Assembly (NCBI RefSeq): GCF_000981895.1
Contig: NZ_LATD01000019.1
Location: 1 to 39,640 of the forward strand
Direction: 5' to 3'
DNA length: 39,640 bases
DNA from: Streptomyces odonnellii
GTDB lineage: Bacteria > Actinomycetota > Actinomycetes > Streptomycetales > Streptomycetaceae
In this document: positions 1 to 7,474 of the stretch, piece after piece
How the letters are laid out: each line of letters begins with the position of its first letter
How positions within the stretch are numbered: position 1 is the first letter of the stretch
Notes under the pieces: generated by a model
What the model saw: only the letters and a program-made list of their open reading frames with translations
Databases searched by the model: none
Told to the model about the DNA's origin: nothing
Program-made: the position numbers and the translations under genes

Positions 1-1
1 C

Positions 2-244
2 CCCGCGCCCCCGGCCCAGCCCGGGCCGCCGGGCGTGTCGTCGGGGCGTGGAGGGCCGCCGCCCCCGCCTCGCCCCGAGCCGGAGCCGGAGTCCGAGGAC
101 GTGCCCGAGCCGGAGCCGGAGCCGCGCTCCGAAGGCATGCCCGATCTGCTGCCCGACGGCGGGTCCGGCGACGGGCCTCTCCCGAACCCCGACGATGTTC
201 GGATCGACAACCTGCTGATCGGTCCCGTCTCGTACCGGGACTGA
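2..244 (+). CDS. C-terminal tail of an acidic Pro/Glu-rich protein (5' end outside window)
   Basis: The reading frame is open from the first bases of the window and stops at TGA 242-244, so only the last ~80 residues are visible and the true start lies upstream. The visible part is low complexity: a Pro/Gly-rich stretch, then two near-identical acidic blocks (PEPEPES and PEPEPEPRSE) and a more ordinary end, DDVRIDNLLIGPVSYRD. The GC-rich Pro-Glu repeat at DNA level (gagccggagccggag, twice) looks like slippage expansion. No domain is recognisable. A disordered tail on a larger secreted, membrane or regulatory protein is possible, but the function cannot be told from this fragment. Confidence 0.6.
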   Translation, partial: PAPPAQPGPPGVSSGRGGPPPPPRPEPEPESEDVPEPEPEPRSEGMPDLLPDGGSGDGPLPNPDDVRIDNLLIGPVSYRD

Positions 245-314
245 GGCCCGACCGCCTCGGCAGCGGCCGCTCGGACCACTCGAATAATCCGACAATTGAT
301 GACAAAGTGTCTGC

Positions 315-2387
315 ATGGCTGAACGGGCAGCAGGTCCCCTGTCGCTTCCCGGCGACTGGCCCGCCCAGCCGGACCTCAGCCTCTCCCTGAACGGGATGGG
401 CACCTTCGACTGGGACCTCGCCAGCGGGCTGCTGTATCTGGACGCCCAGGCGCTCGACGTGTTCGACACCGGGCCCGAGGAGTACGACGGCCGGCGCGAG
501 AGCCTGGCGGACAGGATTCCGCCCGACGAGGGAGCGCGGCTGGACGCGGTGGTCGCGCGGGCGCTCGGCGACGGCAGCACCGGCTACGGCGCCTACTTCC
601 GGCGCCGCCGGCGCGACGGCACCCTGCGCTGGACCCATACCCAGGGCAGCATCCGCCGTGACGACGAGGGCCGCGCGGTGCGGGTCATCGGTATCGTCCG
701 CGACGCCGTCCAGGAACTGGCCGACTCCACCGCGCGGCGCGAACTGGCCGCGGTACGCCGGGTGCAGACCACCGTCGTCGAGACCACCACCGCCGCGCTC
801 GCCCACGCCAGGACCGTCCAGGACGTCATCGACGTACTGACGGAGTCCGGCGGCCTGGAGCACCTCGGTGCGAGCGGCCTGGTGATGGGCCTGCTGGAGG
901 CGGGGCGCATCCGGCTGGTCGCCGAGGGGCCCGAGGGCGCCCATGTGCCGGACGTGCGTGTGACACGGGCCGACGAGGAGTACCCGCTGAACGAGGTGGT
1001 ACGGACGCTCGCCCCGCGCTTCGTGGAGTCCCGCGAGGAGTTCGCCCTCTGCTATCCGGACCTCTGGGAGCACATCCGCGGCTTCGGCATCAACGCCGGC
1101 GCCTATCTACCGCTGATCGCGCAGGCCCGGCCGATCGGGGCGCTCGGGCTGCTCTACGGCGACAAGGAGGGCTTCACCGCCGAGGACCGCAATCTGCTGG
1201 TGGCCCTCAGCAGCGGCATCGCCCAGAGCCTCCAGCGCGCCGTCCTCTTCGAGCAGGACCACGATCTGGCGGAGGGCCTTCAGCAGGCCATGCTCCCGCG
1301 CCGTATCCCCGCCGTGCCCGGCGCGGAGATCGCGGTCCGCTACTGCTCGGCGCGGCTCGGCCGGGACATCGGGGGCGACTGGTACGACATCATCCCGCTG
1401 CCCGGCGGCCGGGTCGGGGCCGTCATCGGCGATGTGCAGGGTCATGACACCCACGCCGCCGCCGTGATGGGACAGCTCCGTATCGTGCTGCGCGCGTACG
1501 CCGCCGAGGGGCACCCGCCGGCCACGGTGATGGCACGGGCCTCGGTCTTCCTGCACGAGCTGGACACCGACCGCTTCGCCACCTGCATCTACGCGGAGGC
1601 CGACCTGTCGACCGGGATGGTCCGGCTTGTACGGGCCGGGCACATCGACCCGCTGCTCAGGGACACCGACGGCTCCTGCCGAGGACTGCCCGTGGCGGGC
1701 GGGATGCCGCTGGGGCTCTCGGCGTTCTTCGGGTGGCTCGACTATCCGGTCGAGACCTTCGAACTCGACGCCGGCCAGACCCTGATGCTCTGCACCGACG
1801 GCCTGGTGGAGCTGCCCGGCACGGATCTGGACGACGGTATGGAGCATCTGGCCGGGCTGGTACGGGACGGACCGCACGACCTTGAGCTCCTGGCCGACCG
1901 GATCTGCGCGGTCATCGACGAGCGGGGCGGCGACGACGACGGCGCCGTCCTGCTGCTGCGGCGCGGCGGAGCCGGGGCCCCGAGCCCCGGCGGGCGGCTC
2001 CAGCACCGGGTCGCGCGGGGCGACCCGGAGGGGCTGAGCGTCGCACGGCACATGATCCGGGCGGCGGTGGGCGCCTGGGGGGCCGGCGCCGGCGCGGACG
2101 AGATCGAGCTGGCCGCCGACGAGCTGATCACCAACGCGCTGATGCACACCGGGAACGGCGCGGTCGTGAACGTACGGATCCTGTCCGGCGCGGAGCGGCG
2201 TCTGCGCGTCGAGGTCGAGGACCGCTCCAGCACCCTGCCGCACCGCCGCGACGCCGGTGAGTCGGGTGTCTCGGGGCGCGGGCTGCTTCTGGTGGATCTG
2301 CTCTCGGACGCGTGGGGGGTGGAGTCGCGCGGCAGCGGCAAATGCGTCTGGTGCGAATTCGCCGTCCCTGACCGGCCGTCACCCTGA
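315..2387 (+). CDS. PAS-GAF-SpoIIE (PP2C) phosphatase with C-terminal HATPase_c domain
   Basis: 690 aa. A PAS domain lies at about residues 25-140 (DGTLRWTHTQG is typical of a PAS/PAC core) and a GAF-like domain at about 150-310. The PP2C-type SpoIIE Ser/Thr phosphatase domain at about 320-550 has GGDWYD at 353-358, GDVQGHD at 372-378, a CTDGLVE motif and a DDGAVLLL end, which supply the metal-binding Asp residues. A GHKL/anti-sigma kinase-like ATPase domain covers the last ~120 residues, with an N-box (ADELITNAL) and a GRGLLLVD glycine loop. The family dephosphorylates anti-anti-sigma (STAS) proteins, and the fused HATPase can act as the opposing kinase, so this is a candidate partner-switching hub. 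No STAS partner is in the window. ATG 315 has no clear Shine-Dalgarno. The protein has no membrane segments and is probably cytoplasmic. Confidence 0.9.
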   Translation: MAERAAGPLSLPGDWPAQPDLSLSLNGMGTFDWDLASGLLYLDAQALDVFDTGPEEYDGRRESLADRIPPDEGARLDAVVARALGDGSTGYGAYFRRRRRDGTLRWTHTQGSIRRDDEGRAVRVIGIVRDAVQELADSTARRELAAVRRVQTTVVETTTAALAHARTVQDVIDVLTESGGLEHLGASGLVMGLLEAGRIRLVAEGPEGAHVPDVRVTRADEEYPLNEVVRTLAPRFVESREEFALCYPDLWEHIRGFGINAGAYLPLIAQARPIGALGLLYGDKEGFTAEDRNLLVALSSGIAQSLQRAVLFEQDHDLAEGLQQAMLPRRIPAVPGAEIAVRYCSARLGRDIGGDWYDIIPLPGGRVGAVIGDVQGHDTHAAAVMGQLRIVLRAYAAEGHPPATVMARASVFLHELDTDRFATCIYAEADLSTGMVRLVRAGHIDPLLRDTDGSCRGLPVAGGMPLGLSAFFGWLDYPVETFELDAGQTLMLCTDGLVELPGTDLDDGMEHLAGLVRDGPHDLELLADRICAVIDERGGDDDGAVLLLRRGGAGAPSPGGRLQHRVARGDPEGLSVARHMIRAAVGAWGAGAGADEIELAADELITNALMHTGNGAVVNVRILSGAERRLRVEVEDRSSTLPHRRDAGESGVSGRGLLLVDLLSDAWGVESRGSGKCVWCEFAVPDRPSP

Positions 2388-2480
2388 GCTGCCTCTGAGC
2401 GGGCATCACCCCGGATTTCCGTCACACTGTGCGATATGGGTCGTTAAGCGCCTGTGAAGTGAACGTACTTGACCGTAACC

Positions 2481-2491
2481 GACCAATTGGT
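2481..2491. promoter_or_regulatory. GACCAATTGGT palindromic site upstream of WS/DGAT gene
   Basis: The 11-mer GACCAATTGGT contains the 10-bp palindrome ACCAATTGGT. The identical 11-mer occurs at 34289-34299, immediately upstream of the sugar-transport operon. Here it lies 50-60 bp upstream of the preferred WS/DGAT start. Both strand symmetry and recurrence suggest a protein-binding site, but this is inference. Confidence 0.35.
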
Positions 2492-2540
2492 GAGGAGCTG
2501 TGCCCTCGCAGTGCCTCGCCCCCTAGGACCTGGGGTTCCC

Positions 2541-3932
2541 TTGACCACCGAGCTGCTGGCACCTATCGATCTGGCTTTCTGGCATCTCGAATCCGCCGAC
2601 CATCCCATGCACCTCGGCGCGCTCGCCCTCTTCACCGCCGTGCCCGGTGCGGTGGCCGGCGCCGGACTGCTGGAGCTGCTCGCCGCCCGCGCCGCCGCCA
2701 TCCCCCGGCTGCGGATGCGGGTACGGGACGTCTGGCTCCCGGTCGGCGGCGCCGCCTGGTCGGCCGACAAGGACTTCGACGTACGGCGGCATGTACGGCG
2801 GCTGCGGCTGCCCGCCGGGGAGTTCACGGCGCAGGCCGCCCGGCTGGCTGGCGAGCTGATGGAACGCCCGCTGGAGCGCGGTATCCCGCCCTGGGAGATG
2901 TACGTCCTGACGCCCGGCGGCCGGGACGCGGTGGCGCCGCGCAAGGGCCGTGGTCCCTGCCCCTTCGCCGTACTGGTGAAGCTCCACCACGCCCTCGCCG
3001 ACGGTATGCGCGCCGTCTCCATCGGCGCGGGCATCTTCGACCAGATCGCCGACGCCCGGGCCGCCGGGGTCCGCCGGGTCAGGCCGGTGCCGCCCCGGTC
3101 CTGGCTGCCCGGGCCCTGGCAGGTGGCGGGCCTGGCCAGGGGCCGGATCGAGGAGCTGGGCCGCGCGGTCGGCATCGGCGCCTCGGTCGTACGGGCCAGC
3201 CGGCTCGACCCGCGCGGAACGCCCGCCCTGACCGCCGGGTCCAGCGGTACGCGGCGGCTCGCCACCGCCGTGCTCGATCTGGAGGACGTCCAGCGGATCC
3301 GCAGGGCCGCCGGCGGCACCGCCAACGACGTGCTGCTCGCGACAGTGGCCGGGGCGCTGCGGCGCTGGATGCTCGAACGGGGCGAGCGGCTGCCCCCCGC
3401 GCCCCCGCGCGCCCTCGTACCGGTCTCCCGGCGCCGCCCCGGCAGCCCGCCCGGCTCGGCCAACCGGCTCTCCGCGTATCTCCTCGGCCTCCCGGTCGGC
3501 GAGGCCGATCCCCGGGCCCGGCTCGCGCGGGTCCGCCGGGCCATGGACCGCAACAAGTCGGCGGGCCCGTCGCGCGGCGCGGGCGCCGTCGCCGTGCTCG
3601 CGGACCAACTGCCGCCGCTGGCCCACCGGCTCGGGGCGCCGCTGGCGGGCAGCGCGGCCAGGATCCTCTTCGACATCCTGGTGACGAGCGTGCCGCTGCC
3701 GCGCTCCACCCTCTCGCTCGGCGGCTGCCCGCTGCGCGAGGTGTATCCGATGGCACCGCTGGCGCGCGGACAGTCCCTGGCGGTGGCGCTGACCACCTAC
3801 GGCGGGCGCGTCCATGTAGGACTCGTCGCCGACGGCAAGGCCGTACCGGACCTGGACCGGCTGGCGCGCGGGACGACGGACGAACTGGCGGAGCTGCTGC
3901 GGGCCACCAGGGAGATCAGACCAGGCCGTTGA
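2541..3932 (+). CDS. Wax ester synthase / diacylglycerol acyltransferase (WS/DGAT) family
   Basis: 463 aa from TTG 2541. Members transfer acyl-CoA to diacylglycerol (or fatty alcohol) at the membrane/lipid-droplet surface to make storage lipid. The diagnostic active-site motif HHxxxDG is present as HHALADG (bases 2986-3006). The N-terminus APIDLAFWHLESADHPMH matches the family start, where an S/P-x-D-x-x-F segment follows within about 10 residues. This is why I prefer TTG 2541 over the longer in-frame starts GTG 2511 and TTG 2469. The SD-like GAGGAG at 2492-2497 would favour a start near 2511, so the start is uncertain. The conserved C-terminal region (NRLSAYLLGLPV, then LVTSVPLPRSTLSLGG) is intact. 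From memory S. coelicolor SCO0958 is the characterised homologue, which fits the apparent synteny of the rest of the window. Confidence 0.88.
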   Translation: MTTELLAPIDLAFWHLESADHPMHLGALALFTAVPGAVAGAGLLELLAARAAAIPRLRMRVRDVWLPVGGAAWSADKDFDVRRHVRRLRLPAGEFTAQAARLAGELMERPLERGIPPWEMYVLTPGGRDAVAPRKGRGPCPFAVLVKLHHALADGMRAVSIGAGIFDQIADARAAGVRRVRPVPPRSWLPGPWQVAGLARGRIEELGRAVGIGASVVRASRLDPRGTPALTAGSSGTRRLATAVLDLEDVQRIRRAAGGTANDVLLATVAGALRRWMLERGERLPPAPPRALVPVSRRRPGSPPGSANRLSAYLLGLPVGEADPRARLARVRRAMDRNKSAGPSRGAGAVAVLADQLPPLAHRLGAPLAGSAARILFDILVTSVPLPRSTLSLGGCPLREVYPMAPLARGQSLAVALTTYGGRVHVGLVADGKAVPDLDRLARGTTDELAELLRATREIRPGR

Positions 3933-3943
3933 GCCCTCTCTGC

Positions 3944-3959
3944 CCGACCGATAGGTCGG
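3944..3959. promoter_or_regulatory. Palindrome CCGACC-GATA-GGTCGG upstream of fucose-type operon
   Basis: Perfect 6-bp arms with a 4-bp centre, located just after the WS/DGAT stop and ~130 bp upstream of the aldo/keto reductase start. There is no T-run after it, so it looks more like an operator than a terminator, although a weak terminator role for the upstream gene cannot be excluded. Confidence 0.4.
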
Positions 3960-4021
3960 ACAGTTCATTCACAAAGAAGCGCAGAAAGCTGCTCCGGAGG
4001 TGTTGACGGCACTCAGTCATC

Positions 4022-4037
4022 CGATGAATATTCGTCG
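4022..4037. promoter_or_regulatory. Near-perfect palindrome CGATGAATATTCGTCG upstream of aldo/keto reductase
   Basis: 16-bp inverted repeat with an AT-rich centre GAATATTC and one mismatched pair. It ends 50 bp before the preferred ATG 4088 and is unusual in such a GC-rich context. It is a good operator candidate for whatever regulates the three-gene sugar operon; the regulator itself is not adjacent. Confidence 0.45.
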
Positions 4038-4087
4038 TGATCGACACCAGATCGGATGGTGTCGGCGACGCGGGAGGCGGCGGCGGT

Positions 4088-5119
4088 ATGCGGCACAGCA
4101 CGCTCGGACGCGGTGCGGTCCGGGTGACCGGACTGTCCTTCGGGGCGGCCGGGATCGGCAATCTCTACACACCCGTCGAACCGGACGACGCCAGGGCGGC
4201 CGTCGACGCCGCCTGGGACGTCGGCATACGGTACTTCGACACGGCACCGCACTACGGCCTCGGGCTCTCCGAACGGCGGCTCGGCGAAGCGCTGCGGGAC
4301 CGGCCGCGTGACACGTACGCCATCTCCACCAAAGTGGGCCGACTGCTCGAACCCGTCCCCGGGGACGGCCCGGCCGGTGACGATCTGGCCCATGGCTTCG
4401 CCGTACCCGCCACCCATCGCCGGGTCTGGGACTTCAGCGCCGACGGCGTGCTCCGCAGCATCGAGGCCAGCCTGGAGCGGCTGGGGCTCGACCTGCTCGA
4501 CATCGTCTATCTGCACGACCCGGACGACCACGCGGAGGAAGCCTTCGGGCAGGCCTATCCGGCGCTGGAGCGGCTGCGCGCCGAAGGGGTCGTGGGCGCC
4601 ATCGGCGCCGGGATGAACCAGACCGCGATGCTCACCCGCTTCCTCCGCGACACCGACGCCGATGTCGTCCTGTGCGCGGGCCGCCTCACCCTGCTCGACC
4701 AGTCGGCGCTCACCGAACTGCTGCCCGAGGCCGTCGCGCGCGGCAGGAGCGTGGTGGTCGGCGGGGTCTTCAACTCCGGGCTGCTCGCCGATCCGCGCCC
4801 CGGCGCGACCTACGACTACGCCGCGGCGCCGCCCGGCCTGCTCGACCGCGCCCTGCGGATGGACGCGGTGACACGGCGGTACGGGGTGCCCCTGCGCGCC
4901 GCGGCCCTGCACTACCCGCTGCGCCATCCGGGCGTCGCCAGTGTGCTGGTGGGCACCCGGTCGGCGGCGGAGGTACGGGACGCGGCCGAACTGGCCGCCC
5001 GTACCGTCCCCGAGGACCTGTGGGCCGAGCTGCGCGCCGAAGGTCTGCTCGGCGAGGAACCGGACGCCGCGGGGACCCCGGCCGAAGGGCTGTCGGCCGG
5101 GAACGGAGCGAGGTCATGA
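4088..5119 (+). CDS. Aldo/keto reductase, probable L-fucose (aldose) 1-dehydrogenase
   Basis: 343 aa from ATG 4088, preceded by GGAGG at 4073-4077 (10-nt spacer). An upstream in-frame GTG at 4037 is less likely because it overlaps a palindrome and lacks an SD. The AKR catalytic tetrad is visible: D51 and Y56 in FDTAPHYG, K82 in STKVG and H143 in YLHDP. The C-terminal PGVASVLVGTRS segment is the NADP-binding phosphate loop region. Family relatives oxidise L-fucose or D-threo-aldoses at C1 to the lactone. The next two genes encode a sugar mutarotase and a lactonase-type amidohydrolase, so oxidative L-fucose (or related 6-deoxysugar) catabolism is the best reading. The TGA overlaps the next ATG (ATGA), showing translational coupling. 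Confidence 0.85.
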   Translation: MRHSTLGRGAVRVTGLSFGAAGIGNLYTPVEPDDARAAVDAAWDVGIRYFDTAPHYGLGLSERRLGEALRDRPRDTYAISTKVGRLLEPVPGDGPAGDDLAHGFAVPATHRRVWDFSADGVLRSIEASLERLGLDLLDIVYLHDPDDHAEEAFGQAYPALERLRAEGVVGAIGAGMNQTAMLTRFLRDTDADVVLCAGRLTLLDQSALTELLPEAVARGRSVVVGGVFNSGLLADPRPGATYDYAAAPPGLLDRALRMDAVTRRYGVPLRAAALHYPLRHPGVASVLVGTRSAAEVRDAAELAARTVPEDLWAELRAEGLLGEEPDAAGTPAEGLSAGNGARS

Positions 5120-5427
5120 GGGTCGCCCTGCACACCACGGTCCGCGCCGACCGGATCGAGGAGTACGAGGCCGCGCACCGCGAGGTGCCCGCCGAACTCA
5201 CCGCCGCGATCCGCGCGGCGGGCGCCACCTCCTGGACGATCTGGCGCAGCGGCACCGACCTCTTCCATCTGCTGGAGTGCGAGGATTACCCGCGCCTGCT
5301 CGCCGAGCTGGACCGGCTGCCCGTCAACGTCGCCTGGCAGGCCAGGATGGCCGGACTGCTCGATGTCCCGCACGACTACTCGGCGGGCGGTGCCGATGCC
5401 GCGCTGCCCGTCGTCTGGGAGCTGTGA
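5116..5427 (+). CDS. L-rhamnose/L-fucose mutarotase (RhaM/DUF718 family)
   Basis: 103 aa, the normal size for the RhaM-type ferredoxin-fold mutarotase that interconverts alpha and beta pyranose anomers. The family's Tyr-x3-His in the first helix is present (Y17, H21 in EEYEAAHREV), followed by the conserved PAEL...AAGATSWTIW segment and a C-terminal W-x-E-L ending. The start ATG 5116 overlaps the stop of the aldo/keto reductase by 4 nt (ATGA), and the next gene starts 6 nt after its stop. All three therefore form one operon. In it, this enzyme would supply the anomer required by the dehydrogenase. Sugar specificity (fucose versus rhamnose) is inferred from neighbours only. Confidence 0.85.
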   Translation: MRVALHTTVRADRIEEYEAAHREVPAELTAAIRAAGATSWTIWRSGTDLFHLLECEDYPRLLAELDRLPVNVAWQARMAGLLDVPHDYSAGGADAALPVVWEL

Positions 5428-5433
5428 CCGCCG

Positions 5434-6348
5434 ATGACACCGCCGAACACCGCGGGTACCACCAACACCGCGAGTGCCACGGATGCCGCCGATGCCCTGA
5501 GCACCGCGGGCATCGTGGACGCCCATCACCACATCTGGGATCTGTCCGTACGTGACCAGGACTGGATCACCGGTCCCGCACTGACGCCGATCCGCCGGAA
5601 CTTCACCCTCGACGATCTGGAGCCGGAGGCACGCGCCGCCGGAGTGACGGCCACCGTGCTCGTCCAGACCGTCTGTGTGCCGGAGGAGACCCCCGAATTC
5701 CTCGCCGCCGCCGACGGCAGTGAGCTGGTCGCGGGTGTCGTCGGCTGGACCGACCTCACCGCGCCCGGGATCGCCGACACCCTCGCCGCGCTGCGCGAAC
5801 TGCCGGGCGGCGACCGGCTCGTGGGGATCCGCCACCAGGTGCAGGGCGAGTCCGATCCGCGCTGGCTGCTGCGGCGGGACGTGCAGCGCGGGCTCGCGGC
5901 GGTCGCCGCCGCGGGGCTCGTGTACGACCTGGTCGTCCTCCCGCACCAGTTGCCCGCGGCGGCGGTGGCGGCCGAACTGCTGCCGGACCTCACGTTCGTC
6001 CTCGACCACCTCGGCAAGCCGCCGATCGCCTCCGGCGGCCTCGACCCGTGGGCGGACCACGTCAGGACGCTCGCCGCCCGGCGCAACACCGTCTGCAAGC
6101 TCTCCGGCATGGTCACCGAGGCCGACTGGGACTCCTGGACGGCCAACGGGCTCCGTCCGTACGCGGACACCGTCCTGGACGCCTTCGGCCCAGGCCGTCT
6201 GATGTTCGGCTCCGACTGGCCGGTCTGCCGGCTGGCCGCCACGTACGGCGAAGTGCTGGACGCGGCGCGGGTGGTGACGAGCGCCCTGAGCGAGCCCGAG
6301 CGGGGGGAGATCTTCGCCGGCACGGCACGCCGCGTGTACGGCCTCTGA
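5434..6348 (+). CDS. Amidohydrolase-2 family, probable L-fuconolactone hydrolase
   Basis: 304 aa. A TIM-barrel metal-dependent hydrolase of the COG3618 type. The metal-binding DAHHHIWD motif is at residues 29-36, a conserved barrel His is in LDHLGKPP, and the C-terminal catalytic Asp is in FGSDWPVC. This set is typical of sugar-lactone hydrolases such as L-fucono-1,5-lactonase. The first ~26 residues are Thr/Ala-rich filler not needed by the fold. As the third gene of the operon it would open the lactone made by the dehydrogenase. The later pathway genes (dehydratase, aldolase) and a transporter are absent from the window. Confidence 0.87.
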   Translation: MTPPNTAGTTNTASATDAADALSTAGIVDAHHHIWDLSVRDQDWITGPALTPIRRNFTLDDLEPEARAAGVTATVLVQTVCVPEETPEFLAAADGSELVAGVVGWTDLTAPGIADTLAALRELPGGDRLVGIRHQVQGESDPRWLLRRDVQRGLAAVAAAGLVYDLVVLPHQLPAAAVAAELLPDLTFVLDHLGKPPIASGGLDPWADHVRTLAARRNTVCKLSGMVTEADWDSWTANGLRPYADTVLDAFGPGRLMFGSDWPVCRLAATYGEVLDAARVVTSALSEPERGEIFAGTARRVYGL

Positions 6349-6406
6349 GCCGGGCCCCGGATCGTACGAGCCGCCGCCACGGACCGCCTGGCGGGGGAAC
6401 CCGGCC

Positions 6407-6449
6407 GGGCGGTCACGGCCCAGGACCGCCCCCGGGGCCGTGACCGCCC
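6407..6449. terminator. 15-bp-arm stem-loop after the fucose-type operon
   Basis: Perfect arms GGGCGGTCACGGCCC (6407-6421) and GGGCCGTGACCGCCC (6435-6449) with a 13-nt loop, 58 bp past the amidohydrolase stop. There is no U-tract, as is usual for Streptomyces terminators. It is probably bidirectional between convergent genes. Confidence 0.7.
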
Positions 6450-6590
6450 CCGGACCGGGCCCGGCACGGGCTTCGCCTCGCGTCCGCCGGGAGCGCGGAG
6501 CGGCGTTGCGCGGGCCCGGCACCGCTTCACCCGCAGGCCGGTCCCGGGCACCGTCCCGCTCCGGCGCGGCCTTCGCGGACCACGTCCGTC

Positions 6591-6655
6591 AGCACCACCG
6601 CCCCCCCGGCGCCATCCACGCCCCGGCCCGGCCCCTGGATGGCGCGTGTGGTGCT
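6591..6655. terminator. Nested long hairpin at the 3' end of the alpha/beta hydrolase gene
   Basis: The outer stem AGCACCAC (6591-6598) pairs with GTGGTGCT (6648-6655). The inner stem GCGCCATCCA (6609-6618) pairs with TGGATGGCGC (6636-6645). The structure ends one base before the stop codon of the minus-strand hydrolase. Together with 6407-6449 it fills most of the 308-bp gap between the convergent genes; nothing else is evident in that gap. Confidence 0.65.
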
Positions 6656-6656
6656 G

Positions 6657-7361
6657 TCAGGGGCTCTGGACCGGGTCCGATCCCGCGTGGGCCCTGCGGA
6701 CCGCCTCCGGGTACGGGTCCATGCCCAGCAGCGCCGTCACCGAGCCGGTGGTCAGGCGGTGCCAGGTGGCCGCCCTGCGGAGCATGGCGTGGTCGCCGCC
6801 CGGCAGCAGGACCGCGCAGGCCTCCGCGCCCGCCGCCCGTGCCCGGGCCGCCAGTTCGACGGTCTCGCGCGGGTCCGTCACCCGGTCGCGGTCGCCGTGC
6901 AGCAGCACCGCGCGGCAGCCCGCGAGCTGCTCCACCGGCTCGCCCCTCGGGCACCAGGGCGCCAGCGCCACCACTCCGCTGACCCGGTCGTGCCCCGCGA
7001 CCGCCAGGGCCGCGCGGCCGCCCATCGAGTGCCCCACGAGCACCACCGGCACCGGCCCCGCCAGCTCCTCCAGTTCGTCGAGCGCCCGGCGCGCGTCACG
7101 GGCCGCGTCGGCGCGCCCGCCGTTCCAGCCCTGGTACCGGTAGCGCACCCGGCCCACCACCACGTCGTACCCGTCGGTGGCCCGCAGCACCGCCCGGCTG
7201 AAGGGCCACATCCGTACCCCCGGCGGATTGATCCGGCCCGGCGGCCGCTCGCTCTTCGAACGACCGCCGTGCAGCACCAGGACGGCGGCGCGGGGCCGCG
7301 CCGAGGTCCTGTCGAGGACCAGCGCGGACTGGACGGCGGCTCGGCGGTCGCTCACGGGCAT
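6657..7361 (-). CDS. Alpha/beta hydrolase
   Basis: 234 aa. The nucleophile elbow GHSMGG is present (Ser nucleophile), followed by a strand-turn LHGDRDRVTDP that supplies the acid residue and GGDHAMLR that supplies the catalytic His. The oxyanion region VLVLHGG is near residue 30. No signal peptide is evident, so it is cytoplasmic. The substrate cannot be told. It resembles small dienelactone-hydrolase-like or unknown-function hydrolases that Streptomyces encode in large numbers. It is divergent from the Fpg/Nei glycosylase gene, with about 110 bp between starts. Confidence 0.82.
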   Translation of the reverse strand: MPVSDRRAAVQSALVLDRTSARPRAAVLVLHGGRSKSERPPGRINPPGVRMWPFSRAVLRATDGYDVVVGRVRYRYQGWNGGRADAARDARRALDELEELAGPVPVVLVGHSMGGRAALAVAGHDRVSGVVALAPWCPRGEPVEQLAGCRAVLLHGDRDRVTDPRETVELAARARAAGAEACAVLLPGGDHAMLRRAATWHRLTTGSVTALLGMDPYPEAVRRAHAGSDPVQSP

Positions 7362-7474
7362 GCGGGGCCTTTCTTGAGGCGGACGGGGTCATGGGGCGAC
7401 CCCTCGTGGTGACACTGCCCCGTGGGCGCGGGGCTCACTGGGCGGTCGCAGGGGGACTGCGGCACGCTGGACGC

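Noticed and set aside
2429..4006. Long plus-strand frame across the WS/DGAT gene
   Set aside because: Arg/Pro-rich out-of-frame translation; the WS/DGAT frame has the HHxxxDG motif and family ends.
4912..6522. Long minus-strand open frame opposite the fucose-type operon
   Set aside because: Antisense to three well-supported overlapping genes; composition is typical of frame shadows (Arg/Gly/Pro-rich, no motifs).
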